Positions 27,014 to 35,860 of a DNA stretch of 38,274 nt are shown here, one piece after another. The stretch's first letter is position 1, and each line of letters starts with the position of its first letter. The position numbers and the translations under genes are program-made. Below the pieces are notes generated by a model. That model saw only the letters and a list, made by a program, of their open reading frames with translations, was not told the DNA's origin and made no database searches. This stretch comes from an uncultured bacterium (GTDB lineage: Bacteria; Patescibacteriota; Minisyncoccia; Phycocordibacterales; PALSA-1337): contig CAIMKX010000047.1 in assembly GCA_903842025.1 (NCBI GenBank), forward strand, positions 1 to 38,274. Reading direction: 5' to 3'.

Positions 27014-27244
27014 ATGTCCATCGGAAATTTCTTCATGAAGCAGTTGCTCAAGTCCAAAATGAAAGATATCCCTGAATCTGAACAGGAAAAGATCTTGGCA
27101 TTACTGGAAAAGAATCCGGAATTCTTCACCAAGCTGGCCGAGAAAGTCCAATCCAAGGTCAAGAACGGCCAGGACCAGACTTCAGCCGTCATGGAGGCGA
27201 TCAATGAGAATAAAGAGGAGCTGCAGAAGATGTTGGGGAATTAA
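27014..27244 (+). CDS. Small helical hypothetical protein
   Basis: 76-aa charged ORF MSIGNFFMKQLLKSKMKDIPESEQEKILALLEKNPEFF... Confidence 0.7.
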   Translation: MSIGNFFMKQLLKSKMKDIPESEQEKILALLEKNPEFFTKLAEKVQSKVKNGQDQTSAVMEAINENKEELQKMLGN

Positions 27245-27252
27245 AATCTTCC

Positions 27253-28305
27253 TTATTGATTCCGCTCAATCTGTTCACCTTGAAAACTGGCGAACGAAGT
27301 GGTCACGGCCATTTTAACGCCGGCGATGTAGTTATTGGCGACATAGACAGCCAGAATAAGAACAAAAGCCACCAGGCCGTTGGTAATGAGCACCGGATGC
27401 CTTTTGTCCATTCTGATAAATAATTTGAATAGAAGCGCCAGAGCCACCAATATTCCAAGAATGATAAAAATGAAGCTGGCTAAATGCCGAGGGGATGTGA
27501 CATAAGCCTCAAATGCATTAGTTTTTGCGTAAGATCGAGCAGGCGTCGTATCCACAACGATCGGAACGGATGAAGTTTGGGCAATTACAGGGATAGGTCG
27601 GTCGTTTACCGTCGTTTCAGCTCCCATAACTTTTGAAGTTGAAACGGCTATGGCTCGATGAGCAGTGGTCGGAATAGCTTCAGCCATTGCCTTCAATGGC
27701 CGCTGATCGAATCCACCGAAGGCTGCCGGCTTGGCATAGATCTGGGCGACGAAAACGGTCGGTCGTCCTTCATAGGTGCCGGTGGCGATCCCAGTGCCTA
27801 TTTCCGTATAGGCATATTTCACGATATTGGCTTTGTGAGCCGGAGAATTCATCCAAGCGTTGGCCACATCCTTGGAATCGTCAAAATCAACAGCCAGATT
27901 TTCCCCGGCATATTCGTATTTGTATCCCACAAGATTGAACCAATACCAAGGAGACTTGCCATCGGGACTGGTGTGGGCAAAATATCCTTTTTTCGCCATG
28001 TCCTGGGCTTTGAGCTCGGCCGCTTTGTTCAAAAGAGGATTGACGGAGAGAACGGCCAGATCTTGGCCTTGCCTTTTTTGGTTGGTCAGGTCATCGAGAA
28101 CCGAAGGCAAAACGGAAGCCATGAAATTGATCGGATTCATGGCCGGAATGTAAGGCAGAGCCAAGACTCCAGCTTCAACAGCCATAACTACCAGCGCCAT
28201 AAGACGGATATTTTTCCCACGAAGGAAGTGAGGTTGGTGGTCATTACCCTTATGGGGAATAAAATACTTTTTGAACCACCGGATCATGCCGTAATTGTAA
28301 ATCAA
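27253..28305 (-). CDS. CAP/SCP-domain protein with N- and C-terminal TM segments
   Basis: LLNKAAELKAQDMAKKGYFAHTSPDGKSPWYWF...YAGENLAVDFDDSKDVANAWMNSPAHKANI. Confidence 0.92.
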   Translation of the reverse strand: MIYNYGMIRWFKKYFIPHKGNDHQPHFLRGKNIRLMALVVMAVEAGVLALPYIPAMNPINFMASVLPSVLDDLTNQKRQGQDLAVLSVNPLLNKAAELKAQDMAKKGYFAHTSPDGKSPWYWFNLVGYKYEYAGENLAVDFDDSKDVANAWMNSPAHKANIVKYAYTEIGTGIATGTYEGRPTVFVAQIYAKPAAFGGFDQRPLKAMAEAIPTTAHRAIAVSTSKVMGAETTVNDRPIPVIAQTSSVPIVVDTTPARSYAKTNAFEAYVTSPRHLASFIFIILGILVALALLFKLFIRMDKRHPVLITNGLVAFVLILAVYVANNYIAGVKMAVTTSFASFQGEQIERNQ

Positions 28306-28356
28306 AATCCCGCTCGAGTCTACGGCGGGATCTTAATGAAATATCGTCAATTCCAA

Positions 28357-28884
28357 TTATTGCGTGAGAGCGTTACCGACAGCGGCCGTATTGGCAATAG
28401 GCGTACAGGTAAAGCCGACTGGACAAACAACCGGATTGGCGGAAGCCGTCGCACCATTGCCATTGAGTGAAGCGATCGTCAAGGAGCCAACAAAACCAGT
28501 GGACGGAACGCCATGGGCGCTCTGATAGGCCTGAACAGCAGCGAAGGTTATCGGACCGAAGAAGCCGGTCGAAACGGGATAAGTGAAGAATCCTTCGGCG
28601 CGGAGCCTTTCTTGGAGTTCACGGACCGCATCTGACGTGTCGCCTTGGCGAAGATAACCGCCAAAGGAAAACGTCGAGGCGCCTAGAACGCGGCCGGATG
28701 ACACCGGAGCCGTGACTACCGGAGCCGGATTGCAGGAAAATGTGCTGAAATTGTACCCGTATGGACAAGCGACTCCGCCGCCACCTGAAGAAAAGCCGCC
28801 ATAGCCATGCGCTATCCCAAAACCGACGGACGAGACCGCGAACATCACCAACGCCACACTAATTGTTTTTGTAAAGTTTTTCAT
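28357..28884 (-). CDS. Secreted peptidoglycan-binding domain protein
   Basis: YLRQGDTSDAVRELQERLRAEGFFTYPVSTGFFGPITFAAVQAYQSAHGVPSTGFVG; signal-peptide-like N-terminus. Confidence 0.9.
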   Translation of the reverse strand: MKNFTKTISVALVMFAVSSVGFGIAHGYGGFSSGGGGVACPYGYNFSTFSCNPAPVVTAPVSSGRVLGASTFSFGGYLRQGDTSDAVRELQERLRAEGFFTYPVSTGFFGPITFAAVQAYQSAHGVPSTGFVGSLTIASLNGNGATASANPVVCPVGFTCTPIANTAAVGNALTQ

Positions 28885-28980
28885 ATTTATTGATTGCTAA
28901 TAAAATAATGACTTCGGCCTTTTAGGGCTAAATATGCTATGATGCTATAACATAAGCAAACTTCATGCAAGTCAGGCAAG

Positions 28981-30510
28981 GTGCATAACCGTATGAAAGA
29001 AATAATCCATAAAATAGGCCGTCATTCCGTATTGACGATACTGGTATCTCTCGTTCTCATCGGCGGCATCTTGCGTTTTCACGATCTTTCTTCCCAATCG
29101 TATTGGATGGATGAAGGATACACGGTCAATGCCGTTTTGTCCGTTCTGGATCATGGAACAACCTTTCTGGATTCCGGCCAGAATTATTCCTGTCCAACTT
29201 ACTGTTACCCAACGGCTTATTTAATTCAACTGTTCGGTAATGATCCGGCAAGTTACAGACTTCTCTCTGTCTTTGCCGGCTTACTATTCATTGTCGTATT
29301 ATTTTTTATTGCCAAAAGATTCTTCGATAAGAATATTGCTTTGCTAACCTCATTCTTTATCACATTCTCATACTGGCAGATAGCCTGGTCGAGACAAGCG
29401 CGTTGGTACACGCTCTTTGAGCTTTTTTTCTGGCTGGCTATTTATTTCTTTTATGCGACTCTTTATTCGGACAGAAACAAATATTTAAACGTCGCCCTTG
29501 CCGCCATTTTCACCGTATTGGCGGTCCTTACGCATGGTCTTGGCTATTTATTGCCATTAATCTTCGTCGGCTGGATCCTTATCGACCAGATCTTCATTCA
29601 AAAGAAGTTTGATTGGAAGAAAAGTCTGGCAGTTGTCTTCGTTGGCGCAGTTATCTTGTGGCTATTTAATCTCATTTCGAATATCGATGTCATTTCATAT
29701 CTATTCAATAATCTTAACCTTCATTACGTTCTTCCTTATTATCTGAACTTCTATCTCCGCACATATTGGCTTTTTATCTTATTCGCTATCTTTGCTTTTT
29801 TCAGCAAGAATAATGCCTACAAAAAAGAAATATATTTTCTATTATTTGTTCTGAGTGCTTATCTCATTCCGCTCTCATTCTTGACTGATATTGTCCATTA
29901 TCGCTACATGTTCCATCTCACACCTATACTTATCATGCTTGGCGCCTTGGGCATAGCTAATCTTCAAGAGGAAATCAGATCGAAATACGGAAAGATCGCG
30001 CTTTGGCTGACGGTTTTGATCCTTTTTGCCACGGTAGCAGGTGGTGTGTTCATCCCGCGGACATATTACTACCTGGAATCAGACAATCCACAAACTCTGG
30101 GTGCTCGTCCACATTACGCCTCTACTCCGCAACCTGACTGGAAAGATGCTTATGCTTTCATCAAAGAAAATATGACCGAAAACGATACGATCGTCTCTAG
30201 CCAGCCCCAATTTAACAAGATATTCCTAGGTGAAGCTGGCTACTGGATCAAATATAATTATCTCGGTTTCGACGACAAGACTCAATTTAGCAAGGATGAC
30301 CGCGAATATTATGTGGGGGCCAAGATCATCGACGACCTGGCAGAATTGAAAGCAGTCACCGCGACCTCGCACGGCTTCATCGTCTTTGATATTATGTCCA
30401 TCGATGGTCGGATATCCCAGGATATTCAGAACTACATCATGACCGATCTGACTCTGGTTTTTCACGAGAAAACCAATGAGTATTCCGAAATATGGGTGTA
30501 TAGATTCTAA
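28981..30510 (+). CDS. GT39/ArnT-like multi-TM glycosyltransferase
   Basis: LRFHDLSSQSYWMDEGYTVNAVLSVLDHG then many TM helices; YRYMFHLTPILIMLGALGI. Confidence 0.82.
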   Translation: MHNRMKEIIHKIGRHSVLTILVSLVLIGGILRFHDLSSQSYWMDEGYTVNAVLSVLDHGTTFLDSGQNYSCPTYCYPTAYLIQLFGNDPASYRLLSVFAGLLFIVVLFFIAKRFFDKNIALLTSFFITFSYWQIAWSRQARWYTLFELFFWLAIYFFYATLYSDRNKYLNVALAAIFTVLAVLTHGLGYLLPLIFVGWILIDQIFIQKKFDWKKSLAVVFVGAVILWLFNLISNIDVISYLFNNLNLHYVLPYYLNFYLRTYWLFILFAIFAFFSKNNAYKKEIYFLLFVLSAYLIPLSFLTDIVHYRYMFHLTPILIMLGALGIANLQEEIRSKYGKIALWLTVLILFATVAGGVFIPRTYYYLESDNPQTLGARPHYASTPQPDWKDAYAFIKENMTENDTIVSSQPQFNKIFLGEAGYWIKYNYLGFDDKTQFSKDDREYYVGAKIIDDLAELKAVTATSHGFIVFDIMSIDGRISQDIQNYIMTDLTLVFHEKTNEYSEIWVYRF

Positions 30511-30550
30511 TGTTGCAATCCTCCCATACTTATGGCATAATGCGCTCCTG

Positions 30551-31657
30551 ATGGAAAACTCCCTCCGAAGCCTCAAAAGCGGTAAATGGCTCAAATCCCC
30601 TATCTTCTGGGCCCGCTTCTTGGCCTACGCTATCCCCCTCGCTTTCCTCCTCTATGTTCTTTACCAGAATTTCCTGCCGTTCGGCTATGACAAAACCTTT
30701 ACCATCGATGTCGGCGGTCCGGACGATACGGCCGTGGGAGAATTCTACCTGGCCCCCTCCAAGGATCTCTCCGAAAGAGAAGCTACATTAGAGAATGGCC
30801 TTTACCGTGAACTCTCCGGCACGGCCTATGCGGTCTTCAAGCCCAAAGCCATCCTCAAGAAGGCGGCGATCACCGTCTCGGTTCAAGGCAACGGCGTGTT
30901 TATCATCCCTCCGACTATCAACTTTGATCCCTCGACCATCACCGACTGGGACTATGCCTGGGATTTCTCCACGAGCACGCCAGCCGAATTGAAAGGTAAT
31001 GCCTTCCATTTTGACAAAGGCCTTTACTTTGACGGCCGAAGTCGTATGGAATTGCCCGATACGGCCAATAGGTTTGAAAACCGGGCCTTTAGTATTTACG
31101 CCGAATGGCAGCCGGACGACAATGCCACCAATACCCAACAGATCATCGGCCACTATAACTGGGAGCTTTGGCAGAATAAGGACAGTGTCGTTTTCCAGAT
31201 CGGCCGGATGAACGACACCAAGGGTCCTTCGTATTCGATCAAATACCCCATCACCACTCCGGCTGATTTCTTCAACAAGAGACATTCGGTTTTGGCCATA
31301 TACAACCCGGCCTCGCCTGATTCCCCCAACGGTTACTTCGAGCTCTTCGTCGATAATATTTTCGCCGGCCGCACCTATTTCGGCCAAGACAAGATCTGGA
31401 CCGGCTACGGCGTAGAGAATCTATCTCTCGGCTGGACTCCCCACAATTATCAGAAAAGCCCCCACTTCACTGGTTATATTTACGCAGTCAACACCGTCTC
31501 CCGAAATATTCTCCAACCCCAGTCGGAGCTTAGTCTCAATGTCACCAACAGCGACCCTCTAACCATTACCCTCATTTCCTCCGCCACTTCTTCCACTTCC
31601 CCCTCAACCGCCACCTCTACCTTGAAGCGGCTAACTCTCCATGTCTCTCAAAAATAG
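30551..31657 (+). CDS. Membrane-anchored LamG/concanavalin-like protein
   Basis: LYFDGRSRMELPDTANRFENRAFSIYAEWQPDDNATNTQQIIGHYNWELW ... GYFELFVDNIFAGRTYFGQ; start trimmed to 30551. Confidence 0.75.
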   Translation: MENSLRSLKSGKWLKSPIFWARFLAYAIPLAFLLYVLYQNFLPFGYDKTFTIDVGGPDDTAVGEFYLAPSKDLSEREATLENGLYRELSGTAYAVFKPKAILKKAAITVSVQGNGVFIIPPTINFDPSTITDWDYAWDFSTSTPAELKGNAFHFDKGLYFDGRSRMELPDTANRFENRAFSIYAEWQPDDNATNTQQIIGHYNWELWQNKDSVVFQIGRMNDTKGPSYSIKYPITTPADFFNKRHSVLAIYNPASPDSPNGYFELFVDNIFAGRTYFGQDKIWTGYGVENLSLGWTPHNYQKSPHFTGYIYAVNTVSRNILQPQSELSLNVTNSDPLTITLISSATSSTSPSTATSTLKRLTLHVSQK

Positions 31658-33617
31658 ATTCCAAAGTCTCCTCGCCCTCATCACCCGGCATTTCCTGATG
31701 CCTTTTTGTTTATCCGTCTTCGCCATATTCGCCTCATTCTCTATCTTCGGTCTTGATCTCTATCCCCTCAGCCAATCCCTCATCCTCTACACCGGCCTCA
31801 CCTTCGGCTTCTTGACCTTCTTCCTCCGCTTCAAACGCCTACCCGAGCAAAGCCCCGCTCGCGCCGTCATCATCGAATTCCTCTCCCCCCTCTTCCTCAT
31901 GTCCCTCCTCATCCTCACCCTTTCCAACCTCGATTTTCTGACCACCCGCCTCGATCTTCATCTCATCAAAACCTTCAACCCCACTCTCACCCTCATCTCC
32001 ATCTTCTCCGGCTTTCTTGTCTTCTACGCCAACCGAGATCGGGTCGAGAAAGAGATTGAGGAAGAAAAGAACAATTTTAGTATTTGTCTGCTGATAATAT
32101 TCATAGTCTTTGTCGCTATTAAAATATTGCTTCCTATAATGTCCACCGGCAGTTATTTGGATGAATATACCCATATACTATCCGGTATAAATTATCTAAG
32201 TAGCGGACATTTCGCCGAATTCTATCATGGACAGGAATACACAAGAGGCGAGTATATTTCTCTGATTGCCGCGCTAGTCGTCAAAATATTCGGTAATAAC
32301 ATGGTTGCGCTTAAAATGATCCCGGCCTCGTTGGGCATAGTGAACTTTTTCCTGCTATATGCTGTCTCAAGAAGGATTAATATGAGCAAATGGCCGTCAA
32401 TAATTCTGATGATTGTTTACACTATAAGCCCTTGGGTAATATTCAATCATTTATACATAAGAATGTATGTTTTTTATGAATTCTTTATTCTCCTAGTCCT
32501 CAACATATTTCTCTATGCATTAAGTCAGTTTAAAAAAGACAAGGTATTGCAAGCGAATATCGCCTTTATTGTAATCGCTATCGTCGATGTCATTGCTTAT
32601 CTATTCAGCAATGACTTGGGAAGCCTCGCAATCGTGATTTTTACGGGCTCGCTATTCCTATATTTTTCCTTCTTCATAGCGCCAAATATAAATTCACATA
32701 ATCAGCTCGTTAACCGAATTTTTAAAGCTAAAGTGCTGTACAAAATACTCTTTTTCACCATAGTGATTTCGCCGTTTGTTATACTTTTTCAAGTCCCGTA
32801 TATGGTTTTATCAGTCTTTAGTCAGACAATAAAATATACCACCCCAGCCGATCTAAAATACGCCAATTTATTCCTGAATCTAAACTTCGCGTTTACTATT
32901 TTGTTCATCGCTTCAACCAAGAGGTTATTCACGAACAACAAAAATATATACTTAGGCTCCGCAATATTCGGATCGTCAGTTTTATTTTTTATGCATATCG
33001 CATCACCAGATTCAATACAGCTTACGAGAGGCATTTTGTACTTCCTCCCTCTCTTTTACATGGTTGCCATAAGCTATCTTTCCTATATTAAATCAAACTA
33101 CATAAATTATTTTCTAATAGCTATACTCCTGATTACTGTCATTGGCAATTACCCCACAAATTTTTTATTGCACCCATATATACCAAAAGAAGTAACCTAT
33201 ATTGATGATTACGCCTATGTTGGTGCTCGCGCACTATGCAATGGGAAGATCATTATCACTTCAAGTCGACCAGGAATATTACTATTCTTCGGAATAAAGC
33301 CAGACTTTTATGTTAATACAAAATACAATGATCGTGTATGGGTGGCTTCTGACGAAGAGTCTAGCCTAGCATATTTCTCCACAACAACTGGTATGTTTTT
33401 TGATACCTATTCCGACACACCTATTATAAAAAATGTCGAGGAATTCAGAACTATTTATAATACATATCAGAATATTTGCTATATTACTGGAGCACTACCA
33501 TATTCATGGATAAACAATGATGTACGATCATTCATAGACGAGAACTTCATTGAAGAAGATAAAAAATACAGGACTAATGAGACCTCAGTTAATATGAAAT
33601 TGTATTTAAAGAGTTGA
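31641..33617 (+). CDS. GT39-like multi-TM protein with an internal composition break
   Basis: GSYLDEYTHILSGINYLSSGHFAEFYHGQEYTRGEYISLIAALVVKIFGNNMVALKMIPASLG. Confidence 0.8.
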   Translation: MSLKNRFQSLLALITRHFLMPFCLSVFAIFASFSIFGLDLYPLSQSLILYTGLTFGFLTFFLRFKRLPEQSPARAVIIEFLSPLFLMSLLILTLSNLDFLTTRLDLHLIKTFNPTLTLISIFSGFLVFYANRDRVEKEIEEEKNNFSICLLIIFIVFVAIKILLPIMSTGSYLDEYTHILSGINYLSSGHFAEFYHGQEYTRGEYISLIAALVVKIFGNNMVALKMIPASLGIVNFFLLYAVSRRINMSKWPSIILMIVYTISPWVIFNHLYIRMYVFYEFFILLVLNIFLYALSQFKKDKVLQANIAFIVIAIVDVIAYLFSNDLGSLAIVIFTGSLFLYFSFFIAPNINSHNQLVNRIFKAKVLYKILFFTIVISPFVILFQVPYMVLSVFSQTIKYTTPADLKYANLFLNLNFAFTILFIASTKRLFTNNKNIYLGSAIFGSSVLFFMHIASPDSIQLTRGILYFLPLFYMVAISYLSYIKSNYINYFLIAILLITVIGNYPTNFLLHPYIPKEVTYIDDYAYVGARALCNGKIIITSSRPGILLFFGIKPDFYVNTKYNDRVWVASDEESSLAYFSTTTGMFFDTYSDTPIIKNVEEFRTIYNTYQNICYITGALPYSWINNDVRSFIDENFIEEDKKYRTNETSVNMKLYLKS

Positions 33618-34901
33618 TCTATATAAGTCACGGATGAAGATGATCCGTAATCCGACAGCCATTACAAGGTTCGTCAGCGCAAATGAATAGATTACGCCCA
33701 TGTATCCGATATAATTGCATAGAATGATCGCCAAGATAGTGCCACATAATCCCAGAAGAACATAAAATTTAGCCATTAATTTCGCGTATCCAGTTGGGAC
33801 CAATATCCCGGCATCCACTGTTGCCGCCCATATGTTGGTGACAAAGATGATGATTGAGAACGGCAAAATGGCAAAAAGCAAATCGTTGTATTGGTTTGGA
33901 ATGAATATTTTGACGATATTGGGAATTATGAAATATAGCGCTGTTCCTAGGACTATCCCTAAAACAAAAAAATATACTGTGTACTTCTTTGTCTTTTCAA
34001 GAATCTTTCCATATTGCTTCCGCACCGCAAACTCGGCAAAATTCGGAGCAACGACTTGGCCCAATAAGGTAAATGGCAGGACCAGGATCATGAACATCTT
34101 GTTAAGCAATTCGTAGGTTCCAATCTCCGCGATGTAGTGATAATGACCAAGGATCAGGATACCGAATCGTATAAACAAATAATTGCCGAGGATAGCAATG
34201 CCATATGTAAAACTATAAGCGCCGATCTCATTGATAACGCTTTTATTCAGCTTGAAAGTGAAATTGCCGTGGCCAAAACCTAGACTTAATAAAAGAACGA
34301 AGTAGAAAATATTCTGTGAAATCAAAGCGCCAGTCAATCCGTATGACCTTACGAGAAAATACACCGGCAAAACCGATACTATGCTTACCACCATCGAAAT
34401 CGTCGCCAACTGTCTGAATTTTTTTAATCCTCTGTAAACACCGTCATACAAGGAAGTCATGGGAGACATGAAGATCAGCGGCAATAGATACAAGACATAG
34501 ACATATTTGTCGCCCAAATACCACGGTCCGACAGACACCGCTAAAATCGATAGAATAAAAGCCAATGCAAATATTATCAGTCCGGAATTGAACAGGACAG
34601 CTCTCAATTTTTCCTGATCCGTAATGTTATACTCGGCGACATATTTCGATGTTGCAGTTGAAATACCGAAGTCGCCGAACATGATCAGAAAAAATATGAT
34701 TGCCAATATGTAGTTGTAGATTCCAAAATTGAATGATGTAAGCAGTCTGGCGCACAAAATAAAGATAAAGAAAGTTATTCCTTGCTGGCCTAGCATTTGC
34801 AAACTTCTCCATATAAAGTTATCTGCTGTCTGCTTATGGCTATTATATTGTCTTTTAATAAATCCGCCCATTTTACTGAAACCTCGGGGGTTTGACTGCA
34901 A
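33606..34901 (-). CDS. Polysaccharide flippase (Wzx/MATE-like)
   Basis: DNFIWRSLQMLGQQGITFFIFILCARLLTSFNFGIYNYILAIIFFLIMFGDFGISTATSKYVAEY; about 12 TM. Confidence 0.9.
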   Translation of the reverse strand: MQSNPRGFSKMGGFIKRQYNSHKQTADNFIWRSLQMLGQQGITFFIFILCARLLTSFNFGIYNYILAIIFFLIMFGDFGISTATSKYVAEYNITDQEKLRAVLFNSGLIIFALAFILSILAVSVGPWYLGDKYVYVLYLLPLIFMSPMTSLYDGVYRGLKKFRQLATISMVVSIVSVLPVYFLVRSYGLTGALISQNIFYFVLLLSLGFGHGNFTFKLNKSVINEIGAYSFTYGIAILGNYLFIRFGILILGHYHYIAEIGTYELLNKMFMILVLPFTLLGQVVAPNFAEFAVRKQYGKILEKTKKYTVYFFVLGIVLGTALYFIIPNIVKIFIPNQYNDLLFAILPFSIIIFVTNIWAATVDAGILVPTGYAKLMAKFYVLLGLCGTILAIILCNYIGYMGVIYSFALTNLVMAVGLRIIFIRDLYRSTL

Positions 34902-35856
34902 GATAAATGTCGTTATTAATGATTCTACTGGATTGTATTATTTTCCGCTGTTTAAGCGTATCTGGTATACTCTTTAAAAACACAATATTTGAATAACAAA
35001 ATGCATATAAAACTCGAAGGCTTTTTCTTTTTAACGAATATCTAATTGCTTTTATCATATGAAACATATAAAATAACGGAAATCTTAGTAAGAGATTCGA
35101 GATTTTATAATTTTTTATCATACTTCTGGCGTGGCCTGAAAAAATTAAGCTAAATCTTGATGCGTAGATATTATTTGATAGAGCATTATTAACACCAAGA
35201 TGAATAAAAAATGATTTTGTATACAAAACATTATGATAACCCAATAAATAAGCCCTCGGACCAATATCGACATCATCTATATTAAATTCCTGTGATTCAT
35301 CAAAACCTCCAATTTTGTCCCAAAAAGTTTTTTTAAAGAACATGCATCCGCCGGTCGGTGATCCAATCAATATTAATGTATCTGAATAATTTATAATATT
35401 ACTTACATCAATTTTCTTTTGGTGTAGATTGACTCCATAAATTGAGTAAAATAAGCCATAATGTTCTGTTACATCATTACCCAGATCTGATAGTAGAATC
35501 TGAGTAAAGCCAATCTTTTCATCTATACGATATAGATTAATAAGTTGAGCCAAAATTGTTTTATCCCGTATCAAAATATCATTATCTATCATGAGAACAT
35601 ATTCGCCGTTAGCATTTCGCACGCCAATATTTTTTCCTCTTGAATAACCAACATTTTCGTTAGACTCAATGATCTTAATATACTTGAAACTTCTTAAGAA
35701 AGACAAACTATTGTCTGTTGATTTATTGTCAACAATAATAATCTCATAATTCGGGTACTCCAAACGTAATAATGGAGGTATTGTTTCCTTGAGATATTCT
35801 AATCCATTATAATTCAATATAACTATGGTTATAAGAGGTGTAGAAGTGTTTTCCAT
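34873..35856 (-). CDS. GT2 family glycosyltransferase
   Basis: PLITIVILNYNGLEYLKETIPPLLRLEYPNYEIIIVDNKSTDNS...YVLMIDNDILI; start trimmed to 35856. Confidence 0.93.
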   Translation of the reverse strand: MENTSTPLITIVILNYNGLEYLKETIPPLLRLEYPNYEIIIVDNKSTDNSLSFLRSFKYIKIIESNENVGYSRGKNIGVRNANGEYVLMIDNDILIRDKTILAQLINLYRIDEKIGFTQILLSDLGNDVTEHYGLFYSIYGVNLHQKKIDVSNIINYSDTLILIGSPTGGCMFFKKTFWDKIGGFDESQEFNIDDVDIGPRAYLLGYHNVLYTKSFFIHLGVNNALSNNIYASRFSLIFSGHARSMIKNYKISNLLLRFPLFYMFHMIKAIRYSLKRKSLRVLYAFCYSNIVFLKSIPDTLKQRKIIQSSRIINNDIYLAVKPPRFQ

Positions 35857-35860
35857 GAAA